Below, piece by piece: positions 33,329 to 40,735 of a stretch of DNA of 64,000 nucleotides (its first letter is position 1; every line of letters begins with the position of its first letter). This DNA comes from Kribbella jiaozuonensis (GTDB lineage Bacteria; Actinomycetota; Actinomycetes; Propionibacteriales; Kribbellaceae): positions 434,001-498,000 of the forward strand of contig NZ_SZPZ01000006.1 of NCBI RefSeq assembly GCF_005233875.1. Direction: 5' to 3'. A program made the position numbers and the translations under genes. The notes beneath the pieces were generated by a model. That model was not told the origin of the DNA. It saw only the letters and a program-made list of their open reading frames with translations, and ran no database searches.

Positions 33329-34536
33329 CCGGCTTCGACCGTCGCTCGTTCCTCCGCGGCACGCTGGCAGGCGCCGGCGCCGCCGCGGTGACCGGCGTTG
33401 GGGCGGCGGCACTGGCCGGCTCGACAGCTGCTGCGGAGACGGCTACTGCGGTGCCGTTCCACGGCGAGCACCAGGCAGGTATCACCAACGACCCGCAGAA
33501 GCAGGCGATCTTCGCGTCGTTCGACGTGATCGCCGCGAACAAGGCCGAGCTCTCCGATCTGTTCAAGACGATCACGGACCGGGCGAGGCTGTTGACCGCG
33601 GGCGGAGCGCTTCCGCCGCTCGGGATCACGGCTCCGCCGGCCGATTCCGGCGTACTCGGACCGGACATACCTGGTGACGACCTGACCGTCACCGTCGGCG
33701 TCGGGGCGTCGCTGTTCGATGCGCGGTACGGCCTGAAGGACCGCAAGCCGGCGAAGTTGAAGCCGATGAAGGAATTTCCGAACGACAGCCTCGACGACAG
33801 CCTGTGCCACGGGGATCTGAGCCTGCAGATCTGCGCGACCGAGAGCGACACCGTGCTGCACGCGTTGCGCGACATCGCCCGGCACACCCGCGGCGCGATG
33901 CAGCTGCGCTGGCGGGTCGACGGCTTCCAGAGCCCGCCGCGACCGTCCGGGACGCAGCGCAACCTGATGGGCTTCAAGGACGGCATCGTCAAGCCGGCCG
34001 ACGCCGACCACGACAAGCTCGTCTGGGTCGGTCAGGGGAACGGCGAGCCGGCCTGGACCGAAGGCGGCAGCTACCAGGTGCTGCGGCAGATCCGGATGCT
34101 GGTCGAGTTCTGGGACCGGGTGTCGGTCGGCGAGCAGGAGAACATGTTCGGCCGTCGCCGCGACTCCGGCGCACCGCTGGACGGTAACCACGAGACCGAC
34201 CTGCCCAACTACCCGGCCGACCCGACCGGCGGCGCGATCCCGTTGACCAGCCACATCCGGATGGCCAACCCGCGCACCACCAGTACTGCGGCCAGCCAGT
34301 TCCTGCGCCGCGGCTACAACTACGACAAGGGCACCGACTCGGTCGGGGACCTGGACATGGGGCTGCTGTTCTGCTGCTACCAGCAGGACATCGCCCGGCA
34401 GTTCGAGGCCGTACAGACCCGGCTGATCGACGAGCCACTCGTCGACTACATCCGGCCGGTCGGTGGCGGCTACTTCTTTGTACTTCCCGGTGTTCGGGAC
34501 GGCAACGACCACTTCGGGCGGTCGTTGCTCGCATGA
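33325..34536 (+). CDS. efeB: Deferrochelatase/DyP-type peroxidase EfeB
   Basis: 403-residue Tat-exported heme peroxidase. The twin-arginine signal is DRRSFLRGTLAGAGAAA. The DyP motif GFKDG gives the catalytic Asp, and HIRMANPR holds the proximal heme His; IRPVGGGYFFVLPG closes the fold. EfeB is thought to oxidise Fe(II) or help free iron from heme for EfeO and EfeU. ATGA overlap with efeO shows coupling. Confidence 0.95.
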   Translation: MTGFDRRSFLRGTLAGAGAAAVTGVGAAALAGSTAAAETATAVPFHGEHQAGITNDPQKQAIFASFDVIAANKAELSDLFKTITDRARLLTAGGALPPLGITAPPADSGVLGPDIPGDDLTVTVGVGASLFDARYGLKDRKPAKLKPMKEFPNDSLDDSLCHGDLSLQICATESDTVLHALRDIARHTRGAMQLRWRVDGFQSPPRPSGTQRNLMGFKDGIVKPADADHDKLVWVGQGNGEPAWTEGGSYQVLRQIRMLVEFWDRVSVGEQENMFGRRRDSGAPLDGNHETDLPNYPADPTGGAIPLTSHIRMANPRTTSTAASQFLRRGYNYDKGTDSVGDLDMGLLFCCYQQDIARQFEAVQTRLIDEPLVDYIRPVGGGYFFVLPGVRDGNDHFGRSLLA

Positions 34537-34556
34537 TTTACCTAAGAGGAGAAGGC

Positions 34557-36215
34557 ATGCGCGCAAGACTCCGTGTGCTCGCTACGGCCGGTGTGGCCGC
34601 GACGAGCCTGTTGCTGGTCGCCTGTAGCGGCGGCGGCACCAACCAGGGCGTCGCCAGTGGGGGCGGCAAGGGGAGTGTGAGCGGTCAGGGCGGTAGCGCA
34701 CAGGTGGGTGACGCCGCCTTTTCGTTCCCGACGGTCCACCCGTCGACGCCGATCCAGCACGTCGTGGTGATCTTCGGCGAGAACATCTCGTTCGACCACT
34801 ACTTCGGCACCTACCCGAACGCGACCAACCAGAACGGCACGCCGTTCAAGGCGGCCCGGAACACGCCCAAGGTGAACGGGCTGTCCAAGAAGCTGCTGAC
34901 GAACAACCCGAACGCGTACAACCCGAAGCGGCTGGCGCCGTCGCAGGCGCTGACCTGCGACCAGAACCACGGCTACGGTCCGGAGCAGAAGGCCGTCAAC
35001 GGCGGCAAGATGGACAAGTTCGTCGAGAACACCGAGACCGACAAGTGCACCGGCCAGCCGGTGCTGTTCGGTGAGCCGGGCCTGGTGATGGACTACTACG
35101 ACGGCAACACCGTCACCGCGATGTGGAACTACGCGCAGCACTACTCGCTGAACGACAACTCGTACGACACGGTCTACGGCCCGTCCACCCCGGGCGCGCT
35201 GAACCTGATCTCCGGCCAGACCCACGGGGGCCAGGCCGTCGATCCGAAGACCGGTAAGCCGACCACGGACGCGTACGCCGTCCAGTCGCCGGACAAGAAC
35301 GGGATCGGCACGATCACCAACGACCCCGACCCGTACTACGACGACTGCTCGAACAACAACGGCAAGTCGGCGAACAACCTGGCTGTGATGCACGGGCAGA
35401 ACATCGGCGACCTGCTGAACTCCAAGCACGTCACCTGGGGCTGGTTCCAGGGCGGCTTCAAGCCGACCAGCACCGTTGACGGCAAGGCCGTCTGCGGCGC
35501 GACGCACAACAACATCGGCGGCATCGCGGCAGCGGACTACAGCCCGCACCACGAGCCGTTCATGTACTACAAGTCGACGTCGAACCCGAAGCACCTGCCG
35601 CCGACCTCGGTGAAGGCGATCGGTCACACCGACCAGGCCAACCACCAGTACGACACCTCGGACTTCGACGCGGCGGTCGCGGCGAACAACCTGCCGGCGG
35701 TCAGCTTCCTGAAGGCCGGTGAGTACCAGGACGGGCACGCCGGGTACTCCGACCCGCTGGACGAGCAGGCCTTCGTGGTCAAGGAGATCAACCAGCTGCA
35801 GAAGTCGAAGGAATGGTCCTCGACCGCGGTCGTCCTGGCCTACGACGACTCCGACGGCTGGTACGACCACCAGAAGTCCCCGACCGTGAACGGCTCGAAG
35901 GACGCGGCGCTCGACCAGGCCGCGACCTGTGGCAAGGACCCGGTCTCCGGCGGGTACGCCGACCGCTGCGGCTACGGTCCGCGCCTGCCGCTGCTCGTGG
36001 TCTCGCCGTACGCGAAGACCAACCACGTCGACCACTCGGTGACCGACCAGTCCTCGGTGCTGAAGTTCATCGAGGACAACTGGCGCACCGGCCGGATCGG
36101 CGACCACTCGTTCGACCAGCGCGCCGGCAGCCTGAACGGCATGTTCAACTTCTGGCAGCGCCCGAGCAAGAGCAAGCTGATCCTGGACCCGAAGACCGGG
36201 GCCGTGGTCCGCTGA
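34557..36215 (+). CDS. Secreted phosphoesterase (phospholipase C / acid phosphatase AcpA-like lipoprotein)
   Basis: 552 residues. A lipoprotein signal (LATAGVAATSLLLVACSGG, Cys near residue 22) is followed by a Gly/Ser-rich linker. The catalytic region has IQHVVVIFGENISFDHYFGTYPN, the phosphoesterase signature of bacterial phospholipase C/AcpA, with metal or active-site residues ENxSFDHYFG. Later come FLKAGEYQDGHAGYSDPLDEQAF and VVLAYDDSDGWYDHQKSP. It probably releases phosphate from lipids or phosphomonoesters at the cell surface. ATG 34557 follows AGAGGAGAAGG, 20 bp after efeB, so it may share the efe transcript. Confidence 0.9.
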   Translation: MRARLRVLATAGVAATSLLLVACSGGGTNQGVASGGGKGSVSGQGGSAQVGDAAFSFPTVHPSTPIQHVVVIFGENISFDHYFGTYPNATNQNGTPFKAARNTPKVNGLSKKLLTNNPNAYNPKRLAPSQALTCDQNHGYGPEQKAVNGGKMDKFVENTETDKCTGQPVLFGEPGLVMDYYDGNTVTAMWNYAQHYSLNDNSYDTVYGPSTPGALNLISGQTHGGQAVDPKTGKPTTDAYAVQSPDKNGIGTITNDPDPYYDDCSNNNGKSANNLAVMHGQNIGDLLNSKHVTWGWFQGGFKPTSTVDGKAVCGATHNNIGGIAAADYSPHHEPFMYYKSTSNPKHLPPTSVKAIGHTDQANHQYDTSDFDAAVAANNLPAVSFLKAGEYQDGHAGYSDPLDEQAFVVKEINQLQKSKEWSSTAVVLAYDDSDGWYDHQKSPTVNGSKDAALDQAATCGKDPVSGGYADRCGYGPRLPLLVVSPYAKTNHVDHSVTDQSSVLKFIEDNWRTGRIGDHSFDQRAGSLNGMFNFWQRPSKSKLILDPKTGAVVR

Positions 36216-36221
36216 CCTGAG

Positions 36222-37034
36222 TCAGACGCCCTGATCGACGAGAAAATCGTCGATCAGGGCGTTCACTTCTTTCGGGGACTCGAGCGCGGCCAGATGCGCC
36301 GACTGCTCGAGTACGACGAACCGCGCGCCGGGGATCGAGTCCGCCATCTCCTCGGTCTCCGCCGGCGGGAACGTCGTGTCCTCGCCGCCGGCAACGACCA
36401 GGACCGGCGTGCGGATCCGGCCGAACAACTCGCGCTGATCGGGCCGGCGCGGCACCACGCTGGTCACCGCGTGCCGGCCCGAGGTGATGTTCACCTTGGC
36501 GGCGAGTTCGTTGACTGTGGCAACGACCTCGGGTTTCTCGCGTTTCGCGGTCGGGCCGAGGAACGCGTCCCGCACCGGCGCCTTGAGCGGCCCGCGGATC
36601 CCGCCGAGGAGCTGGGCGGAGCGGGTCAGTACGCCGTACTCGAATCGTTGCCGTCGGCCCGCGGGTGAGGCCGTAGCGTTCATCAGGACGGCGATGCCGA
36701 TCCGGTCGGGATGCAGAGCCGCGAAGGTGCCGCCGATCATGCCGCCCCAACTGTTGCCGATGACATGGACCCGGTCGACGTCGAGGTCGTCGATGACGGC
36801 TTCGACGACCTGCGCGCACTGCTCGAACGTGAACGGTCCGGTCAGCGGCTGGCTGTTGCCGTGACCGGGTGGATCGACGAGGATCACCTGGAAGCGGCCG
36901 GCGAAGTGCGCGGCCTGGGCGGACCAGAGCGTGCCGTCCATCAGCAGGCTCGGCCAGAACAGCATCGCGGGCCCGGATCCGTCGATCCGCAAGCGGATCC
37001 GGCCCAGCACGGTCTCGACGTACCGATCCTGCAT
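36222..37034 (-). CDS. Alpha/beta hydrolase
   Basis: 270-residue hydrolase. It has VETVLGRIRLRIDGSGPAMLFWPSLLMDG, the VDPPGHGNS turn, the elbow HVIGNSWGGMIGG (Ser near residue 94), the acid in VVAGGEDTTFPP and the final His in LEQSAHLAALESP. It resembles 3-oxoadipate enol-lactonase-type enzymes, but the substrate is unknown. ATG 37034 was chosen over an upstream in-frame start whose extension is Arg-rich. It is 16 bp downstream of the YafY-type regulator gene and probably cotranscribed with it. Confidence 0.88.
   Translation of the reverse strand: MQDRYVETVLGRIRLRIDGSGPAMLFWPSLLMDGTLWSAQAAHFAGRFQVILVDPPGHGNSQPLTGPFTFEQCAQVVEAVIDDLDVDRVHVIGNSWGGMIGGTFAALHPDRIGIAVLMNATASPAGRRQRFEYGVLTRSAQLLGGIRGPLKAPVRDAFLGPTAKREKPEVVATVNELAAKVNITSGRHAVTSVVPRRPDQRELFGRIRTPVLVVAGGEDTTFPPAETEEMADSIPGARFVVLEQSAHLAALESPKEVNALIDDFLVDQGV
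36227..36261. terminator. 15-bp perfect hairpin at convergent gene ends
   Basis: CGCCCTGATCGACGA, loop GAAAA, then the exact complement. It lies 12 bp after the phosphoesterase stop and inside the last codons of the convergent hydrolase gene. It is thus a terminator for the plus-strand transcript embedded in minus-strand coding sequence. Confidence 0.7.
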
Positions 37035-37050
37035 GCCTGAACGGTACCGG

Positions 37051-37995
37051 TCAGGACGGCGGGAGCGCGGCAGCAAGGCGCGTCGTGAGCTCGCGAATGC
37101 AGTCGATCAGCTCCGGCGGTGATTGGACCTCGAAGGGCAGGGCGAGCAGGCCGAGATGCAGCGCGATCTGGTCTAGCGAATTGGCGCCGGTCTCGACCAG
37201 AGTCGTGTGCTCGTCGATCGGCGTGACGGTCGCGACGTTCGGCCCGAAGCGGTCGGCCACCTGCTCTGCGGGGGCATGGACTCGGATCTGCGCCTGGTAC
37301 CGGTAGCCGCCGTACGCGACACCGCGGTTGGTGGTCGTCAGGTCCGGTACGTCGCGCGGGGTGAATCGCGGTCCGGTCGGGATCCGCGGCTCGAGCCGGT
37401 CGAGGCGGAACGTCCGCCAGTCGGTCCGGTCGAGATCCCACGCGACCAGGTACCAGCGCCGGCCGGTGTGCACGAGCCGATGCGGCTCGGTCGTGCGGGT
37501 GGTCGCCGTACCGTCGTGGTTGCTGTAGTCGAACCGCAGTCGCTGACGGTCGCGGCAGGCGGCCGCGACGGCGAGCAGTACGTCGGGTTGCACGGACGGC
37601 CCGCCTGCCGGCGTGACGGCGATCTGCTGGAGCAGCTCGATCCGGTGACGCAGCCTGGACGGCAGGACCTGCTCGAGCTTGGTGAGGGCGCGGACCGACG
37701 ACTCCTCGGTGCCGGCGACTGTGCCGGACGCGGCGGCACGCAGTCCGATCGCGACGGCGACAGCCTCGTCGTCGTCCAGCAGCAGCGGTGGGAGTGCCGC
37801 GCCGGATCCGAGTCGGTAGCCGGCCACACCCGGTACGGCGTCGACGGGGTAGCCGAGGTTGCGGAGCTTGTCGACGTCCCGCCGGACGGTCCGGACGCCG
37901 ACGCCGAGCCCGTCGGCCAGCGCGGAGCCGCTCCACTCCTTGGGCTGCTGCAGGAGCGAGAGGAGTTTGAGCAGTCGGGCCGAGGTCTCGAGCAT
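37051..37995 (-). CDS. YafY/WYL-domain transcriptional regulator
   Basis: 314-residue regulator. The N-terminal HTH_11/DeoR-type winged helix (ARLLKLLSLLQQPKEWSGSALADGLGVGVRTVRRDVDKLRNLGYPV) is followed by a WYL domain (about 130-230, RRWYLVAWDLDRTDWRTFRLDRL) and a WCX C-terminal segment. WYL domains are thought to sense ligands or nucleic acids. ATG 37995 lies within a large palindrome shared with the divergent epoxide hydrolase gene, so it probably represses both. Confidence 0.92.
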   Translation of the reverse strand: MLETSARLLKLLSLLQQPKEWSGSALADGLGVGVRTVRRDVDKLRNLGYPVDAVPGVAGYRLGSGAALPPLLLDDDEAVAVAIGLRAAASGTVAGTEESSVRALTKLEQVLPSRLRHRIELLQQIAVTPAGGPSVQPDVLLAVAAACRDRQRLRFDYSNHDGTATTRTTEPHRLVHTGRRWYLVAWDLDRTDWRTFRLDRLEPRIPTGPRFTPRDVPDLTTTNRGVAYGGYRYQAQIRVHAPAEQVADRFGPNVATVTPIDEHTTLVETGANSLDQIALHLGLLALPFEVQSPPELIDCIRELTTRLAAALPPS

Positions 37996-38061
37996 GTCCT
38001 TGATTCTGTCAGCTGGTTAGGACTGAAGGTGTCCTAAGTGGGTGACAGAATCAAGGACATG
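37993..38061. promoter_or_regulatory. Large palindrome with mirrored leaderless promoters
   Basis: CATGTCCTTGATTCTGTCA (37993-38011) and its exact complement (38043-38061) contain both divergent ATG codons. At the same centre (38027) is TTAGGAC, 7 bp, GTCCTAA (38017-38037). On each strand CAGAAT lies 7 bp before the ATG, a leaderless layout. The inner repeat is the likely regulator site. Confidence 0.65.
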
Positions 38062-39201
38062 ATCAAGCCCTTCACGATCGACATTCCGCAGAGCACGCTC
38101 GACGACCTCGCCGCCAAGCTGGCGAGCGCCCGCCTTCCCGCGCCGCTACCCGGTGACGACTGGGACACCGGCGTACCGGTTTCCTGGCTGTCGACGCTGG
38201 TCGACTACTGGCGTACCTCGTACGACTGGCGCGCGGCCGAGAAGGAGCTGAACTCGTACCCGCAGTTCACCACCGAGATCGAGGGTCAGCGCATCCACTT
38301 CCTCCACGTCAGGTCGGCCGAGCCGGATGCCCTGCCGCTGCTGCTGACCCACGGTTGGCCCGGCTCGATCGTCGAGTTCCTCGATCTGATCGGCCCGCTG
38401 ACCGACCCGGTCGCTCATGGGGGACAGGCCTCGGATGCCTTCCACGTGGTCATCCCTTCTCTGCCTGGGTTCGGGTTCTCCGGGCCGGTGCCTACGAGTG
38501 GGTGGTCCAGGGAGCGGGTCGGGCAGGTGTGGGCGCTGCTGATGGAAGAGCTCGGGTACGAGCGGTACGGCGTACAGGGTGGTGACATCGGCGGGGCCGT
38601 CTCGCCGGCGGTCGCGCGGGCGGCCCGGGAGCGGGTCGTCGGTGTGCACACGAACGGCGGCCCGTCGCTGCCGCCGTACCCGCTGCCCGAGGAGGAGCTG
38701 AAGACGCTCACGCCGCTCGAGCAGGACCGGATCGCGCGGATCGGCGGCTTCCTGCAGAAGGAGTTCGGCTACATCTCGATCCAGTCCACCCGGCCGCAGA
38801 CCGTTGCCTACGGTCTCGTCGACTCGCCGGTCGGGCAGCTGGCCTGGATCATGGACAAGTTCATGGCCTGGACGTGGCCGGCCGAAACCTTGCCTGAGGC
38901 AATCATCGGCAAGGATCGGCTGCTGACCAACGTGATGATCTACTGGCTCACCGGTACCGCCGGCTCGGCGGCGTACGTCGGTTATGCGCAGCAGGAGCCG
39001 TGGGGGACCAAGCTGGAGAACTCCGGCGTACCGACGGCGGTGCTCGCGTTCGCGCACGACGTACCGGTCCGTCGGTACGCCGAGCGCGACAACAACATCA
39101 CCCGCTGGACCGACGTCGACCACGGCGGGCACTTCGCGGCCCTGGAAGAGCCGGAGATCCTGATCGGTGACGTCCGCGAGTTCTTCAGCTCACTCCGCTG
39201 A
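38059..39201 (+). CDS. Epoxide hydrolase (EHN-domain alpha/beta hydrolase)
   Basis: 380-residue epoxide hydrolase of the microsomal (EPHX1-like) group. An N-terminal EHN domain (FTIDIPQSTLDDLAAKLASARLP, about 1-105) precedes the hydrolase core with oxyanion HGWPGSIVEFLDLIGPL, the nucleophile Asp in YGVQGGDIGGAVS, and the C-terminal His in VDHGGHFAALEEP. It opens epoxides to diols, usually for xenobiotic detoxification. ATG 38059 was preferred over in-frame GTG 38038 because of the mirrored promoter geometry. Its 3' end overlaps the SDR gene by 12 bp. Confidence 0.92.
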   Translation: MIKPFTIDIPQSTLDDLAAKLASARLPAPLPGDDWDTGVPVSWLSTLVDYWRTSYDWRAAEKELNSYPQFTTEIEGQRIHFLHVRSAEPDALPLLLTHGWPGSIVEFLDLIGPLTDPVAHGGQASDAFHVVIPSLPGFGFSGPVPTSGWSRERVGQVWALLMEELGYERYGVQGGDIGGAVSPAVARAARERVVGVHTNGGPSLPPYPLPEEELKTLTPLEQDRIARIGGFLQKEFGYISIQSTRPQTVAYGLVDSPVGQLAWIMDKFMAWTWPAETLPEAIIGKDRLLTNVMIYWLTGTAGSAAYVGYAQQEPWGTKLENSGVPTAVLAFAHDVPVRRYAERDNNITRWTDVDHGGHFAALEEPEILIGDVREFFSSLR

Positions 39202-40026
39202 ATAGTCGGTCGAGGTGGTCAGGTGCGCCCAGGTAGCGGCCTCCTCGGCGCGGGATTTGGACGCGCGGTCGGCGTGGGTGAGGGCGTCCTTGCCGAGCAG
39301 GAGACGCAGGGGAGGGTTGTCGAGGCTCGTGACGTGCACGATCGCCTCGGCAGCCTTCGCCGGGTCGCCGGGCTGCTTGCCGTCGGTCTCCAGGCGGTAG
39401 CGGTTCATCTGACCGACGGTGGAGTCGTAGTCCGGGTGCACCTCCGCGAGCTGCATCGACGAACCGCCCCAGTCGGTGCGGAAGGCGCCCGGCTCGACGA
39501 TCGTCACCTTGACACCGAAGGGCCGGACCTCGTTGCTCAGCACCTCGGAGAAGCCTTCGACGGCGAACTTCGCGGTCTGGTACGCGCCCATCCCGGGCGT
39601 GCCGCCGACCCGTCCGCCGACCGATGAGAACTGCAGGAAGTGCCCGCTCTTCTGCGCGCGGAACACCGGCAGCGCCGCCTTCGTCACGTTGACGACGCCG
39701 AAGAGGTTGGTCTCGATCTGGGCCCGGAAGTCGTCGTCGGGAGTCTCTTCGATCGGGGCACTGTTCGCGTAGCCGGCGTTGTTCGCGACCACGTCCAGGC
39801 CGCCGAACGCGTCGAGAGCGGTCTGGACGGCGGCGCGTGCGGCCGCGGCGTCGGTGACGTCGAGGGCGACGGCGCGGATCTGCTCGCCGTACTTCGCGAC
39901 CAGGTCGTCGAGCTGCTCGGGCTTGCGCGCGGTGGCGACGACTCGGTCGCCGGCGGCCAGCACGGCCTCGGTGAGGGCGCGGCCCAGGCCGCGGGAACTG
40001 CCGGTGATCAGCCAAATCTTGTTCAT
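39190..40026 (-). CDS. SDR family oxidoreductase
   Basis: 278-residue classical SDR. It has WLITGSSRGLGRALTEAVLAAGD, the NNAG motif in VVANNAGYANSAPIEE, the Ser in FSSVGGRVG and the active-site YQTAKFAVEGFSE. It most resembles actinobacterial SDRs of the short 'retinol dehydrogenase-like' type; substrate unknown. The ATG is 5 bp after a TAGGAT -10, so the mRNA is probably leaderless. It is divergent from a TetR gene with shared operators. Confidence 0.9.
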   Translation of the reverse strand: MNKIWLITGSSRGLGRALTEAVLAAGDRVVATARKPEQLDDLVAKYGEQIRAVALDVTDAAAARAAVQTALDAFGGLDVVANNAGYANSAPIEETPDDDFRAQIETNLFGVVNVTKAALPVFRAQKSGHFLQFSSVGGRVGGTPGMGAYQTAKFAVEGFSEVLSNEVRPFGVKVTIVEPGAFRTDWGGSSMQLAEVHPDYDSTVGQMNRYRLETDGKQPGDPAKAAEAIVHVTSLDNPPLRLLLGKDALTHADRASKSRAEEAATWAHLTTSTDYSAE

Positions 40027-40031
40027 GATTC

Positions 40032-40089
40032 ATCCTAACTAACTGGTTGGTTGGTTAATTCCCGAGTCGACCAACCAGTTGGTTAGCCT
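40032..40089. promoter_or_regulatory. Paired TetR operators overlapping two leaderless promoters
   Basis: CTAACTAACTGGTTGG (40035-40050) and CCAACCAGTTGGTTAG (40071-40086) are inverted copies with 15 of 16 identity. The first overlaps TAGGAT (minus, 40037-40032), the -10 of the SDR gene. The second overlaps TAGCCT (40084-40089), which is 6 bp before the tetR ATG. Confidence 0.65.
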
Positions 40090-40095
40090 GGTCAG

Positions 40096-40653
40096 ATGCA
40101 GCAACGGAACGCCGACCGGACCAAGGCCCGCATCCTGGCCGCCGCCATCGAGGAGTTCGCCGCGCGCGGGATCGCCGGTGCGCGGGTCGACCGGATCGCC
40201 GAGGTGGCCGGATGCAACAAGGCCATGCTCTATGCGTACTTCGGCAACAAGCACGAGTTGTTCGACGCGGCGTTCAGCGCCAACGTGGACGAGTACCTCG
40301 ACGAGGTCGGGTTCGACGTCGACGACCTCCCGGCGTACGCGGGACGCGTGTTCGACTACTTCGAGGCGCATCCCGACCGGCTCCGGCTGTCGACGTGGTA
40401 CCGGCTGGAGCGGCCGGAGGGGCAGCCGTTGGAGGCGATCGTCGCGGTCAACCACAGCCGGCTGGACGAGCTGCAGCGGGGGATGCGGCGGCGGGTGGTC
40501 ACGCGGCAGTTCAGCGCGGTCACGTTGCTGTCGCTGATCCAGGCGATCGCGACGAGCTGGTCGTCGATGAACCCGGAGTACGGCGCCGACGTACCGAGCG
40601 CGACGGTGCGGCGGCGGGCGGTGGTGACGGCCGTGGAGAAGATTCTCAGCTGA
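40096..40653 (+). CDS. TetR family regulator
   Basis: 185-residue TetR protein. It begins NADRTKARILAAAIEEFAARGIAGARVDRIAEVAGCNKAMLYAYFGNKHELFDAAF, a textbook TetR_N domain. The C-terminal domain contains YFEAHPDRLRLSTWYRLERPEG, seen in TetR_C regulators. ATG 40096 is leaderless by geometry. Two operator copies in the 69-bp gap overlap its own -10 and that of the divergent SDR gene, so it should repress both. Confidence 0.92.
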   Translation: MQQRNADRTKARILAAAIEEFAARGIAGARVDRIAEVAGCNKAMLYAYFGNKHELFDAAFSANVDEYLDEVGFDVDDLPAYAGRVFDYFEAHPDRLRLSTWYRLERPEGQPLEAIVAVNHSRLDELQRGMRRRVVTRQFSAVTLLSLIQAIATSWSSMNPEYGADVPSATVRRRAVVTAVEKILS

Positions 40654-40735
40654 TTCATTGGTTGGCCCGATGGAGTTCTCAGTCTGGCGAGCTCTACTCG
40701 TAGGCAGAGGGAACTGGCTGAGGAGGGCACGGGAG

